Under the pieces are notes generated by a model, which saw only the letters and a list, made by a program, of their open reading frames with translations, searched no databases and was not told where the DNA came from. DNA of 52,500 nucleotides from Deinococcus sp. AB2017081. Lineage in GTDB: Bacteria > Deinococcota > Deinococci > Deinococcales > Deinococcaceae. The position numbers and the translations under genes were made by a program. Positions within the stretch are counted from its first letter, which is position 1, and each line of letters begins with the position of its first letter. Positions 35,426-43,573 of this stretch are shown piece by piece. The stretch covers positions 1 to 52,500 of the forward strand of contig NZ_CP140098.1 in NCBI RefSeq assembly GCF_034440735.1. Reading direction: 5' to 3'.

Positions 35426-35906
35426 CCCTCACTCCCGCCCCCCCCTGCGTGTCCTGGCGCTGTGCCTGGGCAACATCTGCCGCAGTCCGCTGGCCGAGGC
35501 GCTGCTCGCCCGCGAGCTGGAGGCCGCCGGGGTGAGTGCGGTGGTGGACTCGGCCGGCACCGGCGAGTGGCACGTGGGCCGACCGGCCGATCCGCGCAGC
35601 CGCGAGGTCGCCCGCCGCCACGGCCTGACCCTGGGTGGCCGGGCCCGGCAGCTGACGGTTCACGACTTCCACACGCAGGACGTGATCCTGGCCATGGACG
35701 CGCAGAACGCTGCCGACGCCCGGCGGCTGCGGCCCGGCGGTGCCCGCGCCCGGATCGTGCTCATGCGCGACTTCGACCCCGACGCCCCCGGCACCGACGT
35801 CCCGGATCCGTACACCGGTGGCCCCGACGCCTTCGAGGACGTCTACGGCATGCTGGAACGCAGTGCCCGGAGCTTCGCGGCGCAGGCCGTCCGGATGGAG
35901 CCGTGA
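35418..35906 (+). CDS. Low-molecular-weight protein-tyrosine-phosphatase, 162 aa
   Basis: Cytoplasmic phosphatase with the P-loop [14 protein letters not shown] (Cys-x5-Arg) near the N-terminus and the general-acid Asp in VPDPYTGG near the C-terminus. Both are in the normal spacing and the length is typical. The ATG at 35418 lies inside the end of the DUF418 gene. No tyrosine kinase is visible nearby, so the target is unknown; arsenate reductase activity is the other role of this fold, but the tyrosine in DPYTGG favours phosphatase. Confidence 0.9.
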   Translation: MTDPHSRPPLRVLALCLGNICRSPLAEALLARELEAAGVSAVVDSAGTGEWHVGRPADPRSREVARRHGLTLGGRARQLTVHDFHTQDVILAMDAQNAADARRLRPGGARARIVLMRDFDPDAPGTDVPDPYTGGPDAFEDVYGMLERSARSFAAQAVRMEP

Positions 35907-35944
35907 GGGCGCGCCAGCGTGGGAACGTGGTGAGAGGCGCACTG

Positions 35945-35950
35945 TAGACT
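35945..35950 (+). promoter_or_regulatory. -10 box of khpB (leaderless)
   Basis: TAGACT, 7 nt before the ATG at 35958. Confidence 0.55.
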
Positions 35951-35957
35951 GCGGGGC

Positions 35958-36542
35958 ATGGACAACCGCACGAACCTCGACGACTACCTCGCGGGGCTGG
36001 GGATCAGCGACGCCGACGAGCAGGAGTTGCCCCCGCCCGCCCCGGAGACGGCACCCAGCGCGGCCCCCGCCCTGGAGGCCGCCCACGAGGCCCCCGTCGT
36101 GACCCTCGAACGGTTCCTGCGCGGTCTGGTGGCACGGATCGACCCCTCCCTGAGCGTGACCGTGCAGGACGCTGGCGAGGCGCTCGAGGCCGAGATCACC
36201 GGTGAGCACGCCGCCCGCCTCGCCGGACGCGACGGCCGCACCCTGGGGGCCATCGAGGTGCTCGCGTACACCGTGCTCGCCAAGCAGGACGGGCGCGGCG
36301 AGCTGCGCGTGCGGGTGGACGTGGGCGGCTTCCGCAAACGCCAGGCCGAGACCCTGACCCGGCTGGCCGAGCGCCTCGCCGTACAGGTCGCCAAGAGCGG
36401 CGAATCCCACGAGATGCAGCCCATGCCCGCCGCCGAGCGCCGCGTGATCCACATCGCCCTCAAGGAGCATCCGGACGTCATGAGCGAGTCCGTCGGGGAG
36501 GGCCAGAGCCGCCGCCTGGTCATCCGGCCCCGGCACGGTTGA
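35958..36542 (+). CDS. khpB: KH-R3H RNA-binding protein (Jag/KhpB-like), 194 aa
   Basis: Single-strand RNA-binding protein; relatives (Jag/KhpB/EloR) bind mRNAs and affect cell division and envelope growth. Residues 1-48 are an acidic Pro/Ala linker in place of the Jag-N domain found in many homologues. A KH-like domain follows ([19 protein letters not shown]) and then R3H ([35 protein letters not shown]). The TAGACT box 7 nt before the ATG indicates a leaderless mRNA. The stop overlaps the TTG start of prmC. The usual partner yidC is not beside it. Confidence 0.85.
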   Translation: MDNRTNLDDYLAGLGISDADEQELPPPAPETAPSAAPALEAAHEAPVVTLERFLRGLVARIDPSLSVTVQDAGEALEAEITGEHAARLAGRDGRTLGAIEVLAYTVLAKQDGRGELRVRVDVGGFRKRQAETLTRLAERLAVQVAKSGESHEMQPMPAAERRVIHIALKEHPDVMSESVGEGQSRRLVIRPRHG

Positions 36543-37396
36543 GCCCGGCCCTGACCGGCCCCGGCCCCACCCGCCGCGATCTCCTGCACGCCATGGCCGG
36601 GCAGCTGCGCCGCGCCGGCGTGCCCTCGCCCGAGGTCGACGCGCGGGCGCTGCTGCTGCATGTCCTGCAGCTGAACCCGGTGCACCTGATCACCGCCCCG
36701 GACGCCCTGGTGCCGCCCGGACACGCCGACACGCTGCGCCACCTGACGGATCGCCGCGCCGCCCGTGAACCCCTGCAGTACCTGCTGGGCACCGTCGAAT
36801 GGGGCGGCCTGACGCTGCACGTCGATCCGCGCGCCCTGATCCCGCGCCCCGAGACCGAGTGGCTGCTCCACCTGACGCTGCGCATCCTGCGCGGCGTGAG
36901 CGCGCCCCGCGTGGTGGACGTCGGTACCGGCAGCGGGGCACTGGCGCTGGGCCTCCGGGCCGCCCGGCCGGACGCCCACGTCACCGCGACCGACCTCAGC
37001 CTGGACGCCCTGGCCCTGGCCCGCGAGAACGCCGCGCACACCGGCCTGCCGATCACGCTCCGGCACGCCGACCTGCTGTCGGGCGTGCCCGGCCCCCACG
37101 ACATGGTCGTCTCCAATCCACCCTACCTGCCCGACGCCGACCGTGACCACGCCCAGCCCGAGGTGCGCCACGACCCGGATCACGCGCTCTATGCGGGACG
37201 GGACGGCCTGGACATTGCCCGCCGGCTCGTCGTGCAGGCCCACGCCCACCTGGCCCCCGGCGGTCACCTGGCGCTGGAACTCGATCCCCGCAACGCCCCC
37301 ACGCTCCTCGACGACCTCACCCACAGCGGCTGGACGGCGCAGCTCCACACCGACCTGACGGGCCGTGAACGCTTCATCACCGCCCGGCGCGGGTGA
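36539..37396 (+). CDS. prmC: Peptide chain release factor N5-glutamine methyltransferase, 285 aa
   Basis: Methylates the Gln of the GGQ motif of RF1 and RF2 with S-adenosylmethionine, raising termination efficiency. The SAM-binding motif is [15 protein letters not shown] and the active-site motif is VVSNPPYLP. The N-terminal helical domain with [15 protein letters not shown] and [10 protein letters not shown] is also typical. The start is TTG at 36539, overlapping the khpB stop (TTGA); this gives the expected length and no better codon is near. Confidence 0.92.
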   Translation: MSPALTGPGPTRRDLLHAMAGQLRRAGVPSPEVDARALLLHVLQLNPVHLITAPDALVPPGHADTLRHLTDRRAAREPLQYLLGTVEWGGLTLHVDPRALIPRPETEWLLHLTLRILRGVSAPRVVDVGTGSGALALGLRAARPDAHVTATDLSLDALALARENAAHTGLPITLRHADLLSGVPGPHDMVVSNPPYLPDADRDHAQPEVRHDPDHALYAGRDGLDIARRLVVQAHAHLAPGGHLALELDPRNAPTLLDDLTHSGWTAQLHTDLTGRERFITARRG

Positions 37397-37416
37397 TCAT
37401 CGGAGCGGGCCGTCCG

Positions 37417-37794
37417 TCAGAACTCTTCGTTCTGGAGCGACACCAGTGACCGCTGCCACTCCGGATGCGACGGCAGACGTTCGGTGCGCGGCAGCAGCTG
37501 GGCCACCTGCTCATAGGACACGCCCTGCAGGACGGTCGCGCAGACCGGCGTGAGCACCGTCAGCTGCGGCTGCGGGCCGGTGCAGTCCAGCACCCCGAAC
37601 TCGAACGCGGTCTCCAGCGACTGACCCGCCGCACGGGTCACCACGGCCCCGTAGCCGTTCGAGAAGCGGAACGTGAGGACGTCCCCCTCCGGCAGGGACT
37701 GCCGGTGCGGCAAGGCCAGCACCTGTGGAAAATCCACGGTCTGCTCGAACAGCAACGAGCGGCTCTCGAATCCCGGCGGATCAATCAGGGTCAT
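37417..37794 (-). CDS. Conserved-looking hypothetical protein, 125 aa
   Basis: A cytoplasmic-type protein with no signal peptide or helix. Recognisable stretches are MTLIDPPGFESRSLLFEQ, FRFSNGYGAVVTRAAGQSLE and a C-terminal SHPEWQRSLVSLQNEEF. I do not recognise the family, though it reads as real because the composition is not merely GC-shadow and it sits convergently with prmC with a 20-base gap. The ATG at 37794 has GGGAG 10 nt upstream; a longer frame from 37851 adds only basic residues. Confidence 0.65.
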   Translation of the reverse strand: MTLIDPPGFESRSLLFEQTVDFPQVLALPHRQSLPEGDVLTFRFSNGYGAVVTRAAGQSLETAFEFGVLDCTGPQPQLTVLTPVCATVLQGVSYEQVAQLLPRTERLPSHPEWQRSLVSLQNEEF

Positions 37795-37982
37795 GGACGG
37801 CGGTCTCCCGGCCACCCGGAGGGAACAGTGGGGACGTTCCGGGCGGCCCACCAGCGACTCGGCTGGTCATACCCGGAGCGTACCGGACAGCACCTTACCT
37901 GCCCCTGACGCGGCGTCTCCTAAAGGCGTGGATCGGTGTGCCCGCGCCGTGTGCGTCGGGAATGCCGGCCGCACACGGCACA

Positions 37983-38642
37983 TCAGTAGATGTTGCGGGA
38001 CACCGCGACCGTCGTGATGGTGCGGCCGGTCGTCGCCCGGCCGAGCACCGTCTGCCCGGCGGCGAGCGTCAGGGTGACGCGCCGCTGCCCCACGCCGGCA
38101 TACGCGAAGGTGCCGGTGTCCAGGTAGTCGGACACGATCCGCAGGGTGCCGCCCACGGGCGGGGTCGTGGGCACGGTTCCCACATTGGTGCACGCGACGT
38201 ACTGCACCAGCACCCGGCGGGCCTCGTTGGCGGGATCCGGCGCCACGCTGGTCCATTCGCCGCCCCCCGTGACGGCGCTGCGCGTGACGAAGGCGTACGC
38301 GACATACTCGTAATAGATCCCGGCACGGTCACAGTCGCCGTCCTTCACGGCGCGGGCCGTCAGCACGAGCTGGTCTGCACCGGCGGTGGCCGACGCGCCC
38401 GGCGCCACGGCATCCACCCCCACCGGCTGCCCGCTGGCCGCGATCCGGTAGGCCCGCCGCACGTCGTCCGCGACGACATTGGCCGCCTGCTGCACGTGCT
38501 CGATCCCGGTGGACTGCGCCACCGACAGCTGCGAGAGCCGGTTGGTGCCGTGGATCAGCTGCGACGCGAGGCCCAGGATCAGCGCGGCGATGGCCAGGGT
38601 GATCAGCAGCTCGACCAGCGTGAAGGCGGCGACCCGGCTCAT
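37983..38642 (-). CDS. PilW-like type IV prepilin, 219 aa (second operon)
   Basis: The leader is very short (MSRVAA) before FTLVELLITLAIAALIL, with Glu+5. The rest is a beta-rich globular domain with two Cys (KDGDCDRAGIYYEY and VQYVACTN) that may pair. It is shorter than the PilW-like protein of the first operon. The ATG overlaps the PilV-like stop (ATGA); it is the last gene of the second operon. The assignment to PilW rests on size and position. Confidence 0.75.
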   Translation of the reverse strand: MSRVAAFTLVELLITLAIAALILGLASQLIHGTNRLSQLSVAQSTGIEHVQQAANVVADDVRRAYRIAASGQPVGVDAVAPGASATAGADQLVLTARAVKDGDCDRAGIYYEYVAYAFVTRSAVTGGGEWTSVAPDPANEARRVLVQYVACTNVGTVPTTPPVGGTLRIVSDYLDTGTFAYAGVGQRRVTLTLAAGQTVLGRATTGRTITTVAVSRNIY

Positions 38643-39103
38643 CGGCGGTACAGCTCCGTCACGGTCGAGTGTGCCGATCCGCTGCCCAGCGGCGTGTACG
38701 TCACGGTCACGCGCATCAGTCGGGCGTCCGCCGAGGGCGTCAGGGTGGGCACCGTCGGTGCGGCGGATGTGAAGGTCACGTTCCTCGCGGCATCGCTGAC
38801 ACACGGATACGTGGCCTCGGCCGTGTCCACCTCGCAGGCCGTGACGCGCCAGGTGTGATCCGCCACGGCCGGCGGCGTCCGGGAGCCCAGCACCCCGAAC
38901 GCCGCCGGGCTGCGCCACGCCTCGGTGACGCCCTCCAGGTACGCCTGAGCGGCCTGGTTCACAGCCAGGCCGGAGCGCGACACGCTGTTCATCCCCAGCG
39001 ACGTGGTGATCGCCGAGGACAGCGCGACCACGACCGCGAACACCGCGATGGCGACGAGCACCTCTATCAGGGTCATCCCGCCGACCCGCGCCGTGGAGGT
39101 CAC
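38639..39103 (-). CDS. PilV-like type IV prepilin, 154 aa (second operon)
   Basis: The GTG start at 39103 overlaps the stop of the GspH-like gene (GTGA). It gives a 9-residue leader ending in GG, so cleavage falls before MTLIEVLVAIAVFAVVV, with Met+1 and Glu+5. The C-terminal region has two Cys (VTACEVDTAEATYPCVSD). Length and form match PilV/GspI. It is co-translated with the PilW-like gene that follows. Confidence 0.75.
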   Translation of the reverse strand: MTSTARVGGMTLIEVLVAIAVFAVVVALSSAITTSLGMNSVSRSGLAVNQAAQAYLEGVTEAWRSPAAFGVLGSRTPPAVADHTWRVTACEVDTAEATYPCVSDAARNVTFTSAAPTVPTLTPSADARLMRVTVTYTPLGSGSAHSTVTELYRR

Positions 39104-39573
39104 GGCGTCACCGTCTTGAGGAGCGCCGTCGGTCCGAGCAGATACACCGTGCGGCGCCGGGCCGCGACCACCACGTCCAGCTTCAGGTCGTGTCTCAGCG
39201 CGCCGTAGGGAGCGAGCAGCGTCGCGTACGCGCGGCCGGACGCCACGGACGGGCACGTGGTCCGGCACGCCAGCGACAGGGTACCGGCCTCGACCGGCAT
39301 GGTGGCCGACCACGTCGGGGGAGCGGCAGGACCGCTGCCCTGGTACAGCGTGAAGGTGCGGGTCGCGGCATCCAGGGTCACGTACACGTCGTGGTTGGTG
39401 ATCCGCACGCGCGCCCGGGCGCGGGTGAACACCCGCTGCACCTCGGACACGGCGGCCTGAACCCGCATGGTCTGGGTCCACGTGAGGTAGCTCGACACGC
39501 CCAGGCCAGCCAGGATGCCCAGGATGGCCACGACGACCAGCACTTCCAGCAGGGAGAACCCGGTGGCGCGCAT
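39100..39573 (-). CDS. GspH/FimT-like type IV prepilin, 157 aa (second operon)
   Basis: The leader MRATG is followed by FSLLEVLVVVAILGILAGLG, a perfect pilin site with Glu+5. The globular part has LACRTTCPS (two close Cys) and ends in a beta-rich stretch. The ATG shares one base with the stop of the PilX-like gene (TGATG), so the two are tightly coupled. It probably fills the same position in its pilus or pseudopilus as the 2206-2718 gene does in the first operon. Confidence 0.78.
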   Translation of the reverse strand: MRATGFSLLEVLVVVAILGILAGLGVSSYLTWTQTMRVQAAVSEVQRVFTRARARVRITNHDVYVTLDAATRTFTLYQGSGPAAPPTWSATMPVEAGTLSLACRTTCPSVASGRAYATLLAPYGALRHDLKLDVVVAARRRTVYLLGPTALLKTVTP

Positions 39574-41180
39574 CAGTTGCCCTGCTCGGCCCACGAGAAG
39601 GTGGCCTCGGCGACCCTCGGCACCGCCAGGGTCGGCATGGCGGTGTTCAGGTTGGTCTTCAGTCCCGCCAGCAGCGGCTTGCTGTAACAGAAGTTGTAGT
39701 AGTCCGTTCTGCCGCCTGTCGTGGTGGTCGGACAGATCTGCGAGGCCACCCGGCCCGGCGTCGTGCCGGCGAGTGTGGTCGTATAGATCCGTGAGGACGG
39801 CACCCCCGCCGCGTCGTAGGCGATACCGCCGGTCACATCGTTCTCGACGATCACCGCGCCCATGAACGCGCCGTCGGTGCCGGTGACGGTCACGTCCATA
39901 CCGGGCGGGGTGGGCCGGGTGGCGCTGGTCGCCGTCAGGTCGTGGGTGCCGATGATGTAGAGCAGCCCCCTGAACGCCCCTCCCTTGAGCGTGACGTTCA
40001 TGGTGGCGCTGTTCCTGCCGGTGACGGCCGGAGCCTGGATGATCAGGACACGTGCGTCGGGGCAGGGAACCACGTCGATGTCGAGCTTGTTGCCGTTCGC
40101 GCCGGGAGCGTCGAGCCACTGCACGCCGTCCGTGGCCGCGTCACACCGGTCCGCCTGGACGATCCGGTTCGCGGGCAGGGCCCCCTTGAAGGTCGCCTTG
40201 GTCACGCCGAAGGTGGTCTGGAACAGGCGATCGGGCCGGACCGGCAGGTGGCCGCACGCATAGTCGATGCAGGAGGTGTCGCCGTTGCCGTTGGTCGTGA
40301 TGGAGTTCGTGGAACTCAGGATGGACGCGCCACGCGTGGTCACGGCGAGCTGGTCACCCGTCGAGAGCGGAAGCGTGGTTCCCGTACCGCTGGCGCCGGT
40401 GGTGCTGTTGTCGATCAGGGCCAGTTCCATGACCCCGCCCAGGGGATCGGCCGCCAGCACCTTGTACGCGCGGGGCACGGTGGTGCCGCCGGCATACGTG
40501 GCGTAGGTCACGACGTCCCCGACCCTCGGCGGCGTGCCGCCGGTCACGGTGACCGTGTAGACCGGGGACAGCGGATAACCGGTGGGATAGCCGGGCTGGG
40601 CCGGATCGCGCGGCTGGCAGCCGCCGGGCCCCTGCGTGCAGCTGATCGTGAAGCCGCTGGCCGACGTGCTGCCGCCCTGCTCGCCCTCGACCATCTTGTT
40701 GCCGCTGTTGACGACGCTGCCGTCCGAACTGACCGCCGAATCCGAGATGGACTTGAGGACAAAATAGATGTCGTAGCTGAGCACCACGGTCCGTGTTGCT
40801 CCCCCCGTGGCCGTGCCGGTCGAGCGCAGTTCGACCTTCCCCTGGCCGGGCACGGCGGTGCCGGTCACCTCGAACTGGCCGCCCGCCACCTCGCTGCCCG
40901 AACGGAGATCGCTGAGCTTCAGGACATTCGCGACCTGATTGGCGACATACGCCGGCTCCTGGCCGATATACAGTGGCCCGGACACCGTGAGGTACCGGGT
41001 GATCCTCGCCATGGCCCGCTCCAGCCCGGCGTTGGCCAGGTAGAACGCGGGGATCTTCTGGGCCTCGGCGGCGGTCGTCTGCCGCACCGACACCGCGAAG
41101 GTCGACGCGACGACCAGCATGACCACGACCAGCACCGTCATGGTCAGCACCGCCACGAGTACGAATCCATCCCGTTTCAT
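39573..41180 (-). CDS. PilX-like pilus-tip type protein with large C-terminal domain, 535 aa
   Basis: The N-terminus has MKRDG, then FVLVAVLTMTVLVVVMLVVA, a pilin-like helix with Val rather than Glu near +5, as in PilX/GspK-type minor pilins. A long Ser/Thr/Gly-rich beta region follows (over 450 residues), with several Cys in CxxC-like spacing (ISCTQGPGGCQ, SCIDYACGH). AGGAGG is 5 nt before the ATG at 41180. Here it is the first gene of the operon, whereas the PilX-like gene comes last in the first operon. Its size suggests a tip or adhesion role, which is inference. Confidence 0.75.
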   Translation of the reverse strand: MKRDGFVLVAVLTMTVLVVVMLVVASTFAVSVRQTTAAEAQKIPAFYLANAGLERAMARITRYLTVSGPLYIGQEPAYVANQVANVLKLSDLRSGSEVAGGQFEVTGTAVPGQGKVELRSTGTATGGATRTVVLSYDIYFVLKSISDSAVSSDGSVVNSGNKMVEGEQGGSTSASGFTISCTQGPGGCQPRDPAQPGYPTGYPLSPVYTVTVTGGTPPRVGDVVTYATYAGGTTVPRAYKVLAADPLGGVMELALIDNSTTGASGTGTTLPLSTGDQLAVTTRGASILSSTNSITTNGNGDTSCIDYACGHLPVRPDRLFQTTFGVTKATFKGALPANRIVQADRCDAATDGVQWLDAPGANGNKLDIDVVPCPDARVLIIQAPAVTGRNSATMNVTLKGGAFRGLLYIIGTHDLTATSATRPTPPGMDVTVTGTDGAFMGAVIVENDVTGGIAYDAAGVPSSRIYTTTLAGTTPGRVASQICPTTTTGGRTDYYNFCYSKPLLAGLKTNLNTAMPTLAVPRVAEATFSWAEQGN

Positions 41181-41470
41181 CGCGTCCTCCTGCAGCAGCC
41201 GTGCGATGCGCCCAGGAACGGGGAAGGTGCGGGGGGCGCCACCCCGCCGGAACCGAGGGTGTTCCGGGTACCAGGCTGACCTGACCCCAGCGGCGAACCA
41301 CATCCGGTATCCACAGATGGTAGCAGCCCGGCCATGCGTGCGGCGGGCCTGGTGCCGGGCCACGCCGGGTGACGGCCGGAACGCCGCGGTTCAGCCGACG
41401 TCGGCACGGAGCGGGCCGTTCCGGGACGGATCGGCCCTGCTCCACCCGGCAGAGGGCCCGGCGCGACGGA
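41181..41470. other. Intergenic region between ispE and the second pilin operon
   Basis: 290 bases without a convincing gene. The low end carries the AGGAGG of the PilX-like gene. No clear -10/-35 pair or terminator was found. Confidence 0.4.
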
Positions 41471-42322
41471 TCACAGCGTGCTGGTGGCCTGCACCCACCA
41501 CTGCGGAAAGCGGGCAGCGATGGCCTGGGCGCAGTCGTGGGCGTGATCCTCGCTGCCGGCCAGAGCGAAACACGTGCTGCCCGAACCGCTCATCAGCGGG
41601 GAGCGCAATCCGGCGTCCGCCAGGGCGCCGAGCGCTTCCTGGATGGCCGCGTGCCGGGCGGCGACGGGGCCTTGCAGGGCATTGAGGTACGGCACCGGCC
41701 GGCCGTCCGCCAGGGTGGCCAGCACCGTGTCGATGTCCAGCGGCACGGTGAAGGTCTCCTCGGCGTCGAGCCAGTGGTAGGCGTCGCGGGCGCTGACCTC
41801 CACGCCGGGATTGACGAGCACCAGCGGTGTGCGCGGCACCGGCAGCGGCGTGAGGATCTCGCCGGTGCCCTCCGCGACGGCCGCCCGGCCCAGCAGGAAG
41901 AAGGGCACGTCGGCCCCCAGCGGGCGGGCCAGAGCATGCAGGTCGAGGCCGGCGGGATACATCCGGGCCAGGGCCATCAGCGTGGTGGCGGCGTCGCTGC
42001 TGCCGCCGCCCAGCCCACTGGCGACAGGCAGCCGCTTGTGCAGGATCAGCCGGGCGCCCTGGTCGGTGCCGGCGGCGTCCAGGTACGCGCGGGCAGCGCG
42101 GTACACCAGGTTGCGCGAGTCGGTGGGCAGATCCGCGCCGCGCACCTCCAGCGTCAGGGTACTGGCCGGCGCCACGCTCAGGTCGTCGCCGGTCGCGAGC
42201 GGCACCATCAGGGTATGGAGGTCGTGGTAGCCGTCAGCCCGCGGCGCCCGCACGCTCAGGCCCAGGTTGACCTTCGCGGGCGCGAAGTACGTGGTGCTGC
42301 CGGGGGGAAGCGGATCAGGCAT
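41471..42322 (-). CDS. ispE: 4-diphosphocytidyl-2-C-methyl-D-erythritol kinase, 283 aa
   Basis: GHMP-family kinase, fourth step of the MEP route to isopentenyl diphosphate. The N-terminal APAKVNLGLSVR and the ATP loop PVASGLGGGSSDAATTL are diagnostic. The C-terminal MSGSGSTCFAL is also conserved. The ATG at 42322 is chosen because it overlaps the ispD end by 8 bases; an ATG at 42334 would overlap by 20 and add four residues. Last gene of the plsY-to-ispE operon. Its product feeds carotenoids, quinones and the uppS lipid. Confidence 0.93.
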   Translation of the reverse strand: MPDPLPPGSTTYFAPAKVNLGLSVRAPRADGYHDLHTLMVPLATGDDLSVAPASTLTLEVRGADLPTDSRNLVYRAARAYLDAAGTDQGARLILHKRLPVASGLGGGSSDAATTLMALARMYPAGLDLHALARPLGADVPFFLLGRAAVAEGTGEILTPLPVPRTPLVLVNPGVEVSARDAYHWLDAEETFTVPLDIDTVLATLADGRPVPYLNALQGPVAARHAAIQEALGALADAGLRSPLMSGSGSTCFALAGSEDHAHDCAQAIAARFPQWWVQATSTL

Positions 42323-43004
42323 GCCCGTCAGCATCCCACACCCGGGCGACCGCCTGGGCCAGCGGCAGGTCGGCGGGCGTGGTCACCTTGAACAGCCGCG
42401 CGTCGCCGGGCACCAGCCGCACCGGATGCCCCTGCCGGGCGAGCAGTCCCGCGTCGTCGGTGGCGGCGTGGCCGTCGGCGCGGGCCAGGTCGTGCGCGGC
42501 CAGCAGTTCCAGCCGCCGGAACGCCTGGGGGGTCTGCACGGCCCACAGGTGATCGCGCGGCACCCCCTGGAGCCACTCGCCGCCCGGCGTGGCCCGCACC
42601 AGGGTGTCGGCCACGGGCAGCGCGGCGGTCGCGGCTCCGGTCTCACGCACGGCGGCCAGCAGGGCGTGGATCGTCGCGGCTCCCAGGAACGGCCGGGCCG
42701 CGTCGTGGATCAGGACGTGGCACGCCGACGTGGCCTGCAGCAGGGCATACACCGTGTCCTGCCGGGTCGCGCCGCCCACGATCACACGGACGTCCCCCAG
42801 GTCTGCCTGTGCGCCGGGCGACAGGCCGGCGGGCAGGGCCACGATCACCTCGTCCACGTGAGGCCGCAGGGCATCGATGCTGCGGCGCAGCAGGCTGCGG
42901 CCGTTCACGCTCAGGTAGGCCTTGGGCCCCAGGCCCAGGCGCGTGCCGGCCCCGGCAGCAGGAATCAGCGCCGCAACGGTGTCGGCAGCGGCCTGGCCCC
43001 TCAC
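42315..43004 (-). CDS. ispD: 2-C-methyl-D-erythritol 4-phosphate cytidylyltransferase, 229 aa
   Basis: Forms CDP-methylerythritol from MEP and CTP, third step of the MEP pathway. The CTP-binding loop is ALIPAAGAGTRLGLGPKAYL. The later motifs HDAARPFL and VPVADTL-type segments (here ALPVADTLVR) are present. The GTG start at 43004 overlaps the ubiX stop (GTGA). It is followed by ispE with an 8-base overlap, so the two MEP enzymes are made together. Confidence 0.93.
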   Translation of the reverse strand: MRGQAAADTVAALIPAAGAGTRLGLGPKAYLSVNGRSLLRRSIDALRPHVDEVIVALPAGLSPGAQADLGDVRVIVGGATRQDTVYALLQATSACHVLIHDAARPFLGAATIHALLAAVRETGAATAALPVADTLVRATPGGEWLQGVPRDHLWAVQTPQAFRRLELLAAHDLARADGHAATDDAGLLARQGHPVRLVPGDARLFKVTTPADLPLAQAVARVWDADGHA

Positions 43005-43573
43005 GGCGTGCCCCCGTCCTGGCCCCAGCGGCGCATGCCGGGGGTGTCGAGCCCGAACTGGTCGAGCACCCGCACGGTCACGAAGTGCAGCAGTTCCGCC
43101 ACGTCGCGCGGGGCGTGGTAGAAGCCGGGGCTGGCGGTCATGACGGTCGCCCCGGCGTCGTGCGCGGCCAGCAGGTTCACGAGTGCGGGGCGCGGCAGGG
43201 GATCTTCACGCACGACCAGCACCAGCGGGCGGCGTTCCTTGAGGGTCACGTGCGCCGCACGGGTCAGCAGCGTGTCTGCGAAACCATGCGCGATCTTGGC
43301 GAGCGTGCCGGCCGAGCACGGAATCACCAGCATGCCCGCCGTGCGGAACGACCCACTGGCGACGCTGGCACCCAGGTCGCGGTCGTCATGGACATGCGCG
43401 GCCAGCGACACCAGATCGGCCAGCGTGGGCGTGCCGCCCTCGGCCGCCATGACGCGCTTCGCCCCGCTGGACACCACCAGATGTGTGTCGACGCCGGCGT
43501 CCCGCAGGGCCGCTAGCACGGCATGGGCATACGGCATCCCGCTGCCGCCGGACACGCCGACGACCAGCTTCAC
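43001..43573 (-). CDS. ubiX: UbiX-like flavin prenyltransferase, 190 aa
   Basis: Attaches a dimethylallyl unit to reduced FMN to make the prenylated cofactor of UbiD-type decarboxylases. The FMN site is VVGVSGGSGMPYAHAVL, the middle has IPCSAGTLAKIAHG, and the C-terminal part has REDPLPRPALVNLLAAHDAG and ASPGFYHAPR; all are family signatures. The GTG start at 43573 overlaps the upstream stop. The UbiD partner is not in the window. The company of ispD and ispE makes sense because a prenyl donor from the same pathway is needed. Confidence 0.92.
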   Translation of the reverse strand: MKLVVGVSGGSGMPYAHAVLAALRDAGVDTHLVVSSGAKRVMAAEGGTPTLADLVSLAAHVHDDRDLGASVASGSFRTAGMLVIPCSAGTLAKIAHGFADTLLTRAAHVTLKERRPLVLVVREDPLPRPALVNLLAAHDAGATVMTASPGFYHAPRDVAELLHFVTVRVLDQFGLDTPGMRRWGQDGGTP